Source: a virus. From it: 30,208 bases of DNA. Location of the stretch: positions 1 through 30,208 of the IMG/VR virus record IMGVR_UViG_3300034375_004593; one strand, written 5' to 3'. The notes under the pieces were generated by a model. The model saw only the letters and a program-made list of their open reading frames with translations, did not search any database and was not told where the DNA came from. Position numbers and translations under genes: made by a program. Positions 8,901 to 15,091 of the stretch are shown here, in pieces (position 1 is the stretch's first letter; each line of letters opens with the position of its first letter).

Positions 8901-9564
8901 TAATAGTTTGAGATGATATAGCTTCATTTATAACACCTGTACCACCAACAACATTTATTTGTTTACATAATTCTGATTCAATTGCAAGAACCAATGTTGA
9001 AATAGACACCTCTTGTCCTTCAAACAAACATCCTGATATAACGCTAAAGTCTGCTTCTGAATTTGGTGAACATGGTAAAACGCATGCCTCTAATGTAGCT
9101 ACTCTAGCACTTAAGTTTTTAAAGTTTTGGCTAATTGTTGTTAGTGAGCTTATTACACTACATAATTGATTCCCTATATATACCGCCCAGTCATTTGGAG
9201 TTAACTCTGTAACTAAGTTCCCTAAGCTATCTCTATATTGCAAACATTCAGGTAATGCAAAATTATCCAAAGCCTTCACAGGACTTTCTGCACATACTGC
9301 ATCTATAATAGCTTGCAATGTTGCAACAAGACCTTCTGGTGGAGTTTCCACAATACATGATATATCTAAACCTGTAAGATCTGGATTACATTCACAAGTT
9401 GCACCTATAATGTTGCATAGTTCTTCTGCTAATTTTGCAACAACATCACTGACTGTATCACCATTACATAAGTTAATGCATGATATATCCGGACCCTGCC
9501 ATATGACGCAGTTTGATGAAACTGGCGTACAAGGAGAAGTATTATTTGTATTTGACGGTAACAT
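5971..9564 (-). CDS. Large cysteine-rich tail fibre/adhesin with FN3 and possible vWA-like domains (1197 aa)
   Basis: The largest gene in the window, encoding 1197 residues with about 40 cysteines. The N-terminal 200 residues contain three motifs of one kind, each ending in a short amphipathic helix and Cys (near residues 25-50, 66-91 and 175-200), plus a short coiled-coil segment at about 140-165, consistent with a trimerising attachment region. Residues about 389-478 read as a fibronectin type III domain; further Ig-like beta-sandwiches lie at about 535-610 and 713-811. Residues about 812-1100 open with a hydrophobic strand DLYVFVNTNG and contain VMVFSNDSSGSYHDS, reminiscent of a von Willebrand A-like fold, though the canonical DxSxS ligand set is not in its usual place. 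The C-terminus ends in a cysteine-rich tail. It has a candidate promoter motif directly before its ATG. The role is most likely host-surface recognition or a tail appendage. Confidence 0.75.
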   Translation of the reverse strand: MLPSNTNNTSPCTPVSSNCVIWQGPDISCINLCNGDTVSDVVAKLAEELCNIIGATCECNPDLTGLDISCIVETPPEGLVATLQAIIDAVCAESPVKALDNFALPECLQYRDSLGNLVTELTPNDWAVYIGNQLCSVISSLTTISQNFKNLSARVATLEACVLPCSPNSEADFSVISGCLFEGQEVSISTLVLAIESELCKQINVVGGTGVINEAISSQTISAGNKRLSVAGTLGDITGWVDSPKNLAESNINQWKLLGDLYTAVSDIQEALPKQCDGADFAFTYNTIDSSGTGVPDAINLNFQAARIPTGFTDCNGVTTVTVTDSDGTTTSQNINVSGLLTSSTGVNIDISSLNRLSSLILSIPFCVTDGNSQCADRQQVIIPLTVPCPSGVTVAAGPSSIQVAFVNNLGSSVQYQIEAVSQSSGAVLGTTTITNPPASINYTFTGATPGDTYNVQITVIAGPSSRNTCPVEVITIPGVICNDVEVIAPSTAAVETADVFLGLYDSGITVNRYWYDFADGLIKEENVGATVPCDSPILTSPTMDYLGTPGDVAVTVSYGTEPSPVSAEISWSVDDITYNGLTTGADGLRTISTGQTSGSVYIKVQTTCTGPLESIPTIIRYDFETEAWTTIQSAQECATTSLSAACPAGIEVSRQYLECGTSTYTVFGGSAESYWFYIGKRVDGSLTRYIYAGWDNATNSVRSVVECCACPTFILSDPIQILCGLDGDSVDITLPYVLGAGEPDMSVITNPVLGTVVQGAIANQFTYTTVNPSRSTDYADTFQVQLQPTVPGTGNCSLDTFTVQIQTVACDVKLEHTDQDLYVFVNTNGITSAEGALLSNGFTQLRAYWALEFGFSGNIYFIPTDSKRWLGYFKAVVDDGASWTQSADLAWQALELLPTSWPGGSGVGVYKNAATVMVFSNDSSGSYHDSTLAAGYGSGVTAQPTASYKEDYDALIDMLDGTQTSLWAQALGLTQTQFPDGLSAILYPMTVNGSGSADAANILQMISAYTAELIPPSKYGIKTAPDVTNYILQGVAASMPYKGATTPSNTVTQLFGKTNFGTLAFLDQEYSTSVFNNEIKNGDGDFRTRLTRSLKGCADAYPATTIPALSVYEVEDCSTSDVYYVSITDHSCGTIANGSVIKLFNPGATFTPGGGRADWVTLTNRCVTVLDNCSAVAVELATDLDSRYDVCASCTP

Positions 9565-9569
9565 AGTAT

Positions 9570-9581
9570 ATATATAATATA
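9570..9581 (-). promoter_or_regulatory. Candidate late promoter motif before the 1197-residue fibre gene
   Basis: The minus strand carries TATATTATATAT here, inside the longer TTATTATATTATATAT that is shared exactly with the site before the 491-residue gene. It ends only six bases before the ATG at 9564, so if it is a promoter the mRNA would be nearly leaderless. Alternatively it is an AU-rich translation enhancer. It is assigned because the same 12-mer precedes two other late units. Confidence 0.4.
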
Positions 9582-9596
9582 ATAATTTTTAAAATT

Positions 9597-9815
9597 TTAT
9601 CCTACTTCATCACAATTAATTGCTTGACTAACTAGACCTTCTGTTCTAGTAAGGGTTTCATTTTTTAACTCCTCCCAGTTACATGCTTCACGTTTAATTG
9701 TAATAGATTGAAGATCATAATAGCAACATGGAGTAAGACCAAATCTTACAGATATAAAATCCTTATATGCTGCATTTGCAAACTCAGTTTCTATTTTTAT
9801 TTTTTCTTCAGCCAT
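9597..9815 (-). CDS. Small structural-region protein of unknown function (72 aa)
   Basis: A 72-residue acidic protein with a CCYYD motif in the middle and two further cysteines. The N-terminus (MAEEKIKIETEFANAAYKDF) is hydrophilic; no membrane segment is visible. Its ATG overlaps the upstream 57-residue gene's stop as TAATG at 9813-9817, so it is translationally coupled. It lies directly before the large fibre gene and after the adaptor-like 184-residue gene, so it may be a small adaptor or fibre-assembly factor, but nothing in the sequence proves this. Confidence 0.7.
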   Translation of the reverse strand: MAEEKIKIETEFANAAYKDFISVRFGLTPCCYYDLQSITIKREACNWEELKNETLTRTEGLVSQAINCDEVG

Positions 9816-9988
9816 TATTTTAATAAATTAGACTTAGCTGTATTTAATGTATTTGTCAATTTATTTGAAGATACACTAAGAGTACTATTGTATTTGCTAA
9901 GACATGATTTATGTACGGTATTTCCATCCTTTGCTTTAGTCTTTTGACATCCGCAGGAAAAACCTTTATTACAACTTGCACAATTCAT
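9815..9988 (-). CDS. Cysteine-rich microprotein (57 aa)
   Basis: A 57-residue protein beginning MNCASCNKGFSCGCQKTK, with cysteines at residues 3, 6, 12, 14 and 29. The CxxC...CxC...C spacing fits a small zinc-binding or disulphide-rich knuckle. The C-terminal half is Ser/Thr/Asn/Leu-rich and probably helical. It fills the otherwise empty gap between the 184- and 72-residue genes, starts 11 bases after the upstream stop, and its TAA overlaps the next ATG as TAATG. This gap-filling and coupling make it very likely a real gene despite its size. I recall similar short 'CxxCxxxxSCGCQK' proteins beside tail genes in other Bacteroidota phages, but could not check this. Its role is unknown, perhaps virion-associated like its cysteine-rich neighbours. 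Confidence 0.8.
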   Translation of the reverse strand: MNCASCNKGFSCGCQKTKAKDGNTVHKSCLSKYNSTLSVSSNKLTNTLNTAKSNLLK

Positions 9989-9999
9989 ATATATTGGTT

Positions 10000-10554
10000 T
10001 TAACAGTTAGCTGTTGTGGTACAAAGTATTTTTCTCAAACGCTTCAATGCATAGTTATACATTTCCATCCCTTTCTTTGGGTTAATGCAATATTCAACTT
10101 GAGCTTTAGCTGAGTCAATTAAAATACGTAAGTAATTAACTTCTTTAATTAGATCTTGCTTATCTGATGATGGTTCACAATCAGCTAAGTTTAATCCGCA
10201 TAATACTTCGTAGTATAGATTTAAAATTGCTGTTGTACGTAAATGGTTATATTCAACAAAAGCCTTATCATTTGGTGATAGGCTATATCTAATAACATAA
10301 ACTCCATCTGGTAATGCTATGTTTTCTTCTCCGCAGCCTGTAGTCTGTATTTGCAAATCACATCCTGCTAGATTTAAATCAAAACCTGGAGTAACCTCAA
10401 TCAGTGCAGGTTTATTAAATCCAGGCGTTGTAATAAGAAGTTCTGGGCAATCTTTTGCCAAAATATCAGAGTACTGACTTGTATCTCTTATAGATAGAAT
10501 TTCACAGTTTGCAACAGTGGGAACTTCCAAACTTAGGATATGCTTTTCAGCCAT
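10000..10554 (-). CDS. Probable virion adaptor protein (184 aa)
   Basis: The reading frame is open up to 10626, but the first 24 codons there would lie on the terminator hairpin of the previous gene. The ATG at 10554 (MAEKHILSLEV) is the credible start and gives 184 residues. The N-terminal 110 residues look beta-rich with a VYVIRYSLSPNDKAFVEYNH stretch; residues about 115-184 look helical and include LIKEVNYLRILIDSAKAQVEYC, a likely tail-tube or fibre contact helix. Eight or so cysteines match the cysteine-rich style of nearby tail genes. It lies between the 491-residue gene and the cysteine-rich microprotein, downstream of an intrinsic terminator, so it should have its own promoter near 10578-10589. 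The role as neck or tail adaptor is inference from position. Confidence 0.68.
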   Translation of the reverse strand: MAEKHILSLEVPTVANCEILSIRDTSQYSDILAKDCPELLITTPGFNKPALIEVTPGFDLNLAGCDLQIQTTGCGEENIALPDGVYVIRYSLSPNDKAFVEYNHLRTTAILNLYYEVLCGLNLADCEPSSDKQDLIKEVNYLRILIDSAKAQVEYCINPKKGMEMYNYALKRLRKILCTTTANC

Positions 10555-10577
10555 GGAACTAATTTTATTATACGTAC

Positions 10578-10589
10578 AATAATAATATA
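10578..10589 (-). promoter_or_regulatory. Possible degenerate late promoter before the 184-residue gene
   Basis: The minus strand reads TATATTATTATT here, sharing TATATTAT with the TATATTATATAT motif found before three other late units. It lies just after the terminator of the previous gene and 23 bases before the ATG at 10554, where a new promoter is needed. The match is partial and the region is AT-rich, so it could be chance. Confidence 0.25.
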
Positions 10590-10602
10590 CAAAAAAACTT
10601 AC

Positions 10603-10641
10603 AATAAAAAAAGAAAGGTGAGACATAAAATCTCACCTTTC
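10603..10641 (-). terminator. Strong intrinsic terminator after the 491-residue virion gene
   Basis: On the minus strand a perfect 11-bp stem GAAAGGTGAGA (10641-10631) pairs with TCTCACCTTTC (10623-10613) around a 7-nt loop, followed by CTTTTTTT. It starts 20 bases after the stop at 10662. This is one of the clearest terminators in the window and, with the promoter motif at 12185-12196, makes the 491-residue gene a single-gene unit. Confidence 0.95.
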
Positions 10642-10661
10642 AATTTAGTTCTGGTTAGATA

Positions 10662-12137
10662 TTACAATCCACCAGCAGGATCAAAGTCAACATTGTAGTT
10701 ACCTACACTTAAGCATGCCGCTTCAATTTCATTAAACATAGTGTCTAATGCTGAAATAGCAGCTGCGTCATCTGACTTAACATATATTTGATATAGATAT
10801 TGATCATTGTCAAATACACCACTAGGGTTATTCAAACGTGGAACACTGTGCTGTAAGTAATATACAACATAAAGAGCATTTCTATCAACTGCAGCTAAGA
10901 TAGGATCAAACCCTTCAATTTCACGGATTCTAGAAGAATCTCTGTTTCCTTGATTGTATGGATTCTGAGCATATCTTTCAGTCATCAATAGATGTCTTAA
11001 TACAGTTTCACCTGAAGTTTGAGCCATTTGTCCTGGAGTAGCTGTAGCAACACCACAGTCATTACAAGGATTTCCTGTTTCATCCATTGCAGAAAGAATG
11101 ATTGATACAGGCTCTTTTTCATAATGATCTCTAGTATCAAATGAACAGTTACCAAATTTAGTGTCAACATAAGCACCAACTACACAAACTTTAGCAGTTA
11201 CTGCATCACCTACTGGATCAGTAGATGGAGTATAAGTACCATCAAGAACTTCAGCAATTGTGTAAACTGTAGGTGCACCACCAACTGTAACAACCATACC
11301 AGCAGCACTTACTGTAAGAGTTGCAGTTTCATCATCAGATGCACCACCACCTTGAGTAATAGTAATTACATCACCGTTAGTATAACCAGATCCTGGGTTA
11401 GCCACAGTAACAGCAGTAATATCACCAGCAGCAGCAGTAATATCTACAGTTAAACCTGTACCTGTACCACCAGTTGTAGCAACACCAGATGCAGTAGTAT
11501 ATCCAGTACCAGTAACAGCACCAAGTGCAATTGCAGTAACATTATTTCCTTCTGCCATAAATGGAGCAACAATAGGATCAGCCAAGATCATTTGCATAGA
11601 AGCAGCAAGTGCCAATGCTGGATCAAGATATTCTTGTCCATCTACACAACAAAGACCTGGAAGTGGTCCTCCGTTAGCAGCAGCGTCACCTGAACTATCA
11701 CCAATAGCATAAGCATTGTGATTCAAGAAACGTAATGCTGGAGATCCTTTAACATCAGCACGAACAAAAAGATTTTGTCCACAAGGAGCGCATGTAGATC
11801 CTACCTCAAGACAAGCAGTTGCTTGAGCAGCATCAACAACAGCAGCTTTACCAAGTCTACTAATGTAGTTAAAGTTAATACCTTTTGATTTGATTGATTC
11901 TTGGTATCCTCCGTGTCCTGGATTGTTACCAATGTTGTCTGTAGCGTGGAAGTTACCACCTACTAAGTAAGCTAAAGCTTTTGCTGTTACAATGTCAGCA
12001 GCCGCATCTACTTCCCAGTTGTCACTACGAACAAGTCCAAGTTGACCCGGAGTCAATGCACTTGTAGCAGTACCATCCGCAGGAGCAGCTCCTACAGCTA
12101 GCCAGCTTTTTGTAAAAGCATGATTAAAATAAGCCAT
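10662..12137 (-). CDS. Probable abundant virion protein (tail or head component) with inserted beta domain (491 aa)
   Basis: A 491-residue Ala/Gly-rich, low-Lys protein beginning MAYFNHAFTKSW. It has its own promoter-like motif, a possible 5' stem-loop and a strong terminator, as expected of a highly expressed structural protein. Residues about 1-195 and 283-491 look like one alpha/beta domain split by an insertion at about 200-282. The insertion is almost only Gly, Thr, Ala, Val and Ser and contains VANPGSGYTNGDVITITQGG, a repeat type I recognise from decoration domains in other marine phage virion proteins. Cysteines cluster at residues 109-119, 163-164 and 358-361. Candidates are tail tube, sheath-like, inner-core or capsid accessory protein; no diagnostic motif decides. 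With a podovirus-like ring/muzzle module nearby, a long contractile tail seems less likely. Confidence 0.65.
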   Translation of the reverse strand: MAYFNHAFTKSWLAVGAAPADGTATSALTPGQLGLVRSDNWEVDAAADIVTAKALAYLVGGNFHATDNIGNNPGHGGYQESIKSKGINFNYISRLGKAAVVDAAQATACLEVGSTCAPCGQNLFVRADVKGSPALRFLNHNAYAIGDSSGDAAANGGPLPGLCCVDGQEYLDPALALAASMQMILADPIVAPFMAEGNNVTAIALGAVTGTGYTTASGVATTGGTGTGLTVDITAAAGDITAVTVANPGSGYTNGDVITITQGGGASDDETATLTVSAAGMVVTVGGAPTVYTIAEVLDGTYTPSTDPVGDAVTAKVCVVGAYVDTKFGNCSFDTRDHYEKEPVSIILSAMDETGNPCNDCGVATATPGQMAQTSGETVLRHLLMTERYAQNPYNQGNRDSSRIREIEGFDPILAAVDRNALYVVYYLQHSVPRLNNPSGVFDNDQYLYQIYVKSDDAAAISALDTMFNEIEAACLSVGNYNVDFDPAGGL

Positions 12138-12171
12138 AATTAAAAATTTAAAAAATTAGAAACATAAAATT

Positions 12172-12184
12172 GTCCTCTTTGGAC
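12172..12184 (-). promoter_or_regulatory. Possible 5' mRNA stem-loop upstream of the 491-residue gene
   Basis: The minus strand reads GTCCAAAGAGGAC, a 4-bp GTCC/GGAC stem with a 5-nt loop, directly downstream of the promoter motif at 12185-12196. If transcription starts a few bases after that motif, the stem would sit at the very 5' end of the mRNA, a known way to protect abundant phage transcripts. It is short and could also be an operator half-site pair. Confidence 0.35.
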
Positions 12185-12196
12185 ATATATAATATA
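12185..12196 (-). promoter_or_regulatory. Candidate late promoter motif before the 491-residue gene
   Basis: The minus strand carries TATATTATATAT, within TTATTATATTATATAT shared with the fibre-gene site, 47 bases before the ATG at 12137. The preceding gene cluster begins a new unit here, in an 82 bp gap. It resembles T4-style single-box late promoters in form, not a host Bacteroidota -33/-7 pair. Confidence 0.5.
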
Positions 12197-12219
12197 ATAA
12201 AACTTTTTTACTTAGACAA

Positions 12220-12606
12220 TTACTTAAGAAAAATTAATTTATACTTTGTGCTATCAATTAAAGATTTGATTACATCCAACTCATTAATTATCTCTGAATA
12301 CTCACAAGTATCTTGCACTCTGGTAATTGCACCATGTAACTTTCTTAAATACTCAATAGCATTTTCAGGAGTACTTATAGGAACTACTTCTACTGTAGGA
12401 TAATCTAAAAGTTCTTCTGTTGCTCCTTGATATTGTTCAGCTACCGCATCAACTAAATCTGGTAAAGCATCATAAAAATCATTAAGTGCCATATGAGCAG
12501 AAAAACTTGTAGTTTTTAAATGGGTCATATGAGTTTTAGTAGCACCATGTAATAACTCTGCTATAAGAGCTCCCATTTTTGGAGTTTGTCTTTTTATTGT
12601 TTTCAT
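12220..12606 (-). CDS. Dps/ferritin-like four-helix protein (DUF5856-like)
   Basis: A 128-residue helical protein. Residues 20-61 hold H20, H26, H29, H38, then ALNDFYDALPDLVDAVAEQYQG. The alternating H/D/E residues (H38, D43, D46, D50, D53, E57) are the pattern of ferritin-like Dps and DUF5856-type phage proteins, which bind metal in a four-helix bundle. The C-terminus ends in a further Glu/Asp-bearing helix (INELDVIKSLIDSTKYKL). The length is close to the small end of this family. Its ATG overlaps the upstream ring-type gene's stop as TAATG, so it is made together with structural proteins. Possible roles are metal storage, oxidative protection of DNA or a virion component; the choice cannot be made from sequence. 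The family call is by motif recognition. Confidence 0.68.
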   Translation of the reverse strand: MKTIKRQTPKMGALIAELLHGATKTHMTHLKTTSFSAHMALNDFYDALPDLVDAVAEQYQGATEELLDYPTVEVVPISTPENAIEYLRKLHGAITRVQDTCEYSEIINELDVIKSLIDSTKYKLIFLK

Positions 12607-13313
12607 TAGTTAGATCTTTCAGCAGCTGCTTGTTCACGCTGCATTTGATTAAAGTTATCAATATCACCTGCAATAATAGCAGCAGTTTCATCTAATATAA
12701 GCTCTACAATATCATCTTTAAATTCAGACTCTACATCTGCGGTAGAAACCACACCTGTATATGGATTTAAAACACCAGCAAATTCAACATACACAGGTCT
12801 TCTATAATATGTTAAAACTGGATTGACAATATCAAAGTCCTCATTTCTGTATATTCTGATTTTATTTCCTAATAGAGTACAGAATGTTTCAGCCCAGTCA
12901 TAATCTGGTCTTTTCAAAGGATCTCTTAGATTTAGATTAACGTTTGCTTCTTCAGATAAATAAACTGACATTGGAAGATTATCAGGACAACACTCACTCT
13001 TTGCTTCTGCACTTACTCTTTTAAATTCTAAATAATCATCTATTGGAAAATTATCTGTTTCAAAATAAGTATCTGTTTGTGTGCCTGTTAATGGTAACTC
13101 TGTCAATAAAACTTGAAGGTCATCAATTCTCCTTTTAGAAAACTCATCCCCTTCTTTATAAGGATTACCTCCATGTAGCTGCCTTCTGGGCCATTCTACC
13201 TGGGCCTTATTAAAGGCTTCAATCATTTGCCATTTCTCTATGTTGTCATAGTCATTGCTGGCTAATTTATTTAACCTTTGTTTAAGCTTTATTTCAAGAG
13301 TATAATTATCCAT
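12606..13313 (-). CDS. Ring/connector-type neck protein (235 aa)
   Basis: A longer in-frame ATG exists at 13325, but the ATG at 13313 (MDNYTLEIKLKQRL) overlaps the upstream stop as TAATG, matching other junctions here, so I start it there. The N-terminal helices (LKQRLNKLASNDYDNIEKWQMIEAFNKA) precede a beta-rich middle and a C-terminal helix FKDDIVELILDETAAIIAGD. This is the layout of crAss-like ring proteins that dock under the portal. 'VEWPRRQ' and 'NPVLTYYRRPVYVEF' are features I associate with that group. Together with the proteins at 1867-3446 it would make the head-to-tail interface. The role is inferred from pattern and context. Confidence 0.6.
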   Translation of the reverse strand: MDNYTLEIKLKQRLNKLASNDYDNIEKWQMIEAFNKAQVEWPRRQLHGGNPYKEGDEFSKRRIDDLQVLLTELPLTGTQTDTYFETDNFPIDDYLEFKRVSAEAKSECCPDNLPMSVYLSEEANVNLNLRDPLKRPDYDWAETFCTLLGNKIRIYRNEDFDIVNPVLTYYRRPVYVEFAGVLNPYTGVVSTADVESEFKDDIVELILDETAAIIAGDIDNFNQMQREQAAAERSN

Positions 13314-14329
13314 TATGCATTCCAATAAGGTTCAATCTTATCCATCAAAGATTTTAATATTTCATCATTTTCAGGATTTGACAAAAATGTAACCACTTCA
13401 CTAGGTACTTTACCAAGACGTATACTGTTATCTAAAGGTTCAATGAATCCGTTAGATTTTAACATTATAAATCTATAAAACATAGCATCTTTTACTAAAG
13501 CTCTTAGTTTTAAGTTTTTCATTGTATCATCAGCCGCTTCAATAAATCCTTCAGCAGCACGTTTTTTACTAGACTCTGTACCTTGACCATTGATGTAAGC
13601 ATCCATGTTTTCATAAATAATATCTAGCTGTGTAGACTTACTATATTGTACACTATCAGCATCAACAACTTTTGCAACATACATAAGCTTGCTGGAATTC
13701 TTAGAATAAAGTTCTTCTAATTTACCAATAGCTCTGTTTCTAAGTTTTGTATACTCTGTTCTTGTAGATACAGTTTCTTGAGATTGATCTAAATAAAACT
13801 TTTTAGGATTTGGAGATTTTTTTGCATCTCTTAAAGATCTAGAAATCATTGAGAAACCTCCTGCATTAATTGCATGTATTTTAATTAAATCATATGGATC
13901 TTTAACCGGATCTAAAAATACAGGCTCATTTCCACATCTTAATTCTATCTTAGACCAAAACTTATCATTGTCTGGTTTTAACAATTGTACTTTATTCCAG
14001 AAGTCTTTATCTTCAGGATCAATGATGTTTGCTGCAAGTTCTGCTTCTAATTGAGCCACAGTCTTTCTGATTTCTTTAACCTTAAGTTCTTTTTCCCCAG
14101 GAGGTAATCTTTTAATCTCTGGAGCAAATTCATTTAAACCAGTTACATATCTTTTGATACCGTTTAGTTCAAGACATGCTAATGATTCTTGATGCCATAC
14201 TCCTTCATGAAGTGACATGCCATATTGCTCTAATCCCATATTCTCTCTATCAGGATTAAAATAAGGTCTAATAGCTACAGTAGTATCTTTACCTTGTTGA
14301 TACTTTTCTACAATAGTGTAATCTTCCAT
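13313..14329 (-). CDS. Head/neck-region protein of unknown function (338 aa)
   Basis: A mainly helical, charged protein of 338 residues. The N-terminal 120 residues have a mixed pattern including MGLEQYGMSLHEGVWHQES and a Lys/Glu-rich helix (EKELKVKEIRKTVAQLEAEL). The C-terminal half is helical with DAMFYRFIMLKSNGFI near residue 285, a likely hydrophobic core segment. There is no signal peptide or enzyme motif. It overlaps the ring-type gene by one base (TAATG) and follows a 107 bp gap with palindromes. In crAss-like phages this position between capsid and ring genes holds cargo or auxiliary virion proteins, which is a possible role here. I do not recognise the family with confidence. Confidence 0.7.
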   Translation of the reverse strand: MEDYTIVEKYQQGKDTTVAIRPYFNPDRENMGLEQYGMSLHEGVWHQESLACLELNGIKRYVTGLNEFAPEIKRLPPGEKELKVKEIRKTVAQLEAELAANIIDPEDKDFWNKVQLLKPDNDKFWSKIELRCGNEPVFLDPVKDPYDLIKIHAINAGGFSMISRSLRDAKKSPNPKKFYLDQSQETVSTRTEYTKLRNRAIGKLEELYSKNSSKLMYVAKVVDADSVQYSKSTQLDIIYENMDAYINGQGTESSKKRAAEGFIEAADDTMKNLKLRALVKDAMFYRFIMLKSNGFIEPLDNSIRLGKVPSEVVTFLSNPENDEILKSLMDKIEPYWNA

Positions 14330-14367
14330 TTGTTTTATTGGTTTTAAAAATTAATTATTACTCAAAA

Positions 14368-14383
14368 GTACATAATTATGTAC
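14368..14383. repeat. 16-bp perfect palindrome in the gap before the 338-residue gene
   Basis: GTACATAATTATGTAC reads identically on both strands. It is 39 bases upstream of the ATG at 14329, inside an AT-rich gap that otherwise holds only a short GC hairpin. It could be a dimeric regulator site or a transcript hairpin. In such AT-rich DNA a chance origin is possible but the length is notable. Confidence 0.5.
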
Positions 14384-14405
14384 ATTATTAATTAATATTT
14401 CTAAT

Positions 14406-14420
14406 GCCGGATAAACCGGC
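14406..14420 (-). terminator. Short GC hairpin after the 213-residue gene (weak or partial terminator)
   Basis: GCCGG-ATAAA-CCGGC forms a 5-bp GC stem 16 bases past the stop at 14437. On the minus strand it is preceded by AAAAAAC and followed by ATTAG, not a U-tract, so it would be a weak terminator or a 3'-end stabiliser. On the plus strand a T-run begins four bases after the stem, which could stop antisense transcription. Confidence 0.4.
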
Positions 14421-14436
14421 AAAGTTTTTTGAGCAA

Positions 14437-15078
14437 TTACTTACCTACATATTTAAAGTTTGTGTCTTGCTGTACAGGAGCCGCTAATTTTTTAGCAGAC
14501 GCTGCATCAGATATTGAAAGTAATCTATCAGCAAAAGTTTTAACTTTAGAATATTTATTTATACATGCATCATTTAATGTTTTAAGTGCCTTTAATCTTT
14601 TATCTAATTCTTTTTCTTTTTCTTTTGATATACTAGAATCTCTCTTTATGAGGGATACTTTAACTGCTCTAACTATATGATCAAGGTATTTGCTAGCATA
14701 ATATTTTGTATTAAGCGCTTTTTCTGATTTTTTTAGTTTAGCGGCTTCTTCAATAATTTCAGCAGCAGCTCGTTTATCTGCAGCTAATGCAGCATCTTCT
14801 TTTGCTACTGAAGCTTCAGCCTCTCTTTTTGCATATTCAATAGCAGTCATTTCTTCAAGTTCAGCAAGAGATTTTTTATACTGTTCTTCTGTAATTTTAC
14901 CTGCTATAAGAGCTTCTTTAAGGCTTACTTGCTTGTCCGCAATTTTAACTCCTGCATCCGTAGGAAAAAGTGCAGCTGATTCCGCATAAGCTTTTTGTGT
15001 GAAAGTGGGTTCAGCAATAGAAACTTCTTTCACCCTATCGTCTGATATATCTAATTTTTGTGCATATAATTCTGCCAT
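14437..15078 (-). CDS. Helical coiled-coil protein downstream of the capsid gene (213 aa)
   Basis: A 213-residue Ala/Lys/Glu-rich protein with long predicted helices from about residue 50 to 190, including a strongly heptad-like region (AELEEMTAIEYAKREAEASV and onward). The C-terminus is basic and ends FKYVGK. It has one cysteine. There is no enzyme or membrane signature. The gene lies two genes after the major capsid protein and is ended by a weak hairpin. Such long-helix proteins beside capsid genes can be internal virion (cargo) or assembly proteins; that is an inference from composition and place. Confidence 0.68.
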   Translation of the reverse strand: MAELYAQKLDISDDRVKEVSIAEPTFTQKAYAESAALFPTDAGVKIADKQVSLKEALIAGKITEEQYKKSLAELEEMTAIEYAKREAEASVAKEDAALAADKRAAAEIIEEAAKLKKSEKALNTKYYASKYLDHIVRAVKVSLIKRDSSISKEKEKELDKRLKALKTLNDACINKYSKVKTFADRLLSISDAASAKKLAAPVQQDTNFKYVGK

Positions 15079-15091
15079 GACTTATTTTTTA

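Noticed and set aside
10555-10626. N-terminal extension of the 184-residue protein (24 extra codons)
   Set aside because: The extra codons lie on the terminator hairpin and its T-tract and encode a Phe/Tyr-rich stretch that looks like a by-product of AT-rich DNA; the ATG at 10554 is better placed.
10997-11179. 60-codon minus-strand frame inside the 491-residue gene
   Set aside because: Alternative frame within a strong coding region, with a Leu/Met/Gln-rich translation typical of a shadow frame.
11300-11560. Repeat-rich look (GTA/ACC/GCA triplets) suggesting a tandem repeat array
   Set aside because: It comes from Gly/Ala/Thr codons in the inserted protein domain; no exact unit repeats in tandem.
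10662-12137. Contractile tail sheath assignment for the 491-residue protein
   Set aside because: No sheath signature was recognised, and no tape-measure, baseplate or tube genes are seen nearby; the ring and muzzle-type genes argue for a short tail.
13314-13325. Earlier ATG for the 235-residue ring-type gene
   Set aside because: The ATG at 13313 gives the TAATG junction used at many other boundaries here; the earlier one adds only MECI inside the upstream gene.
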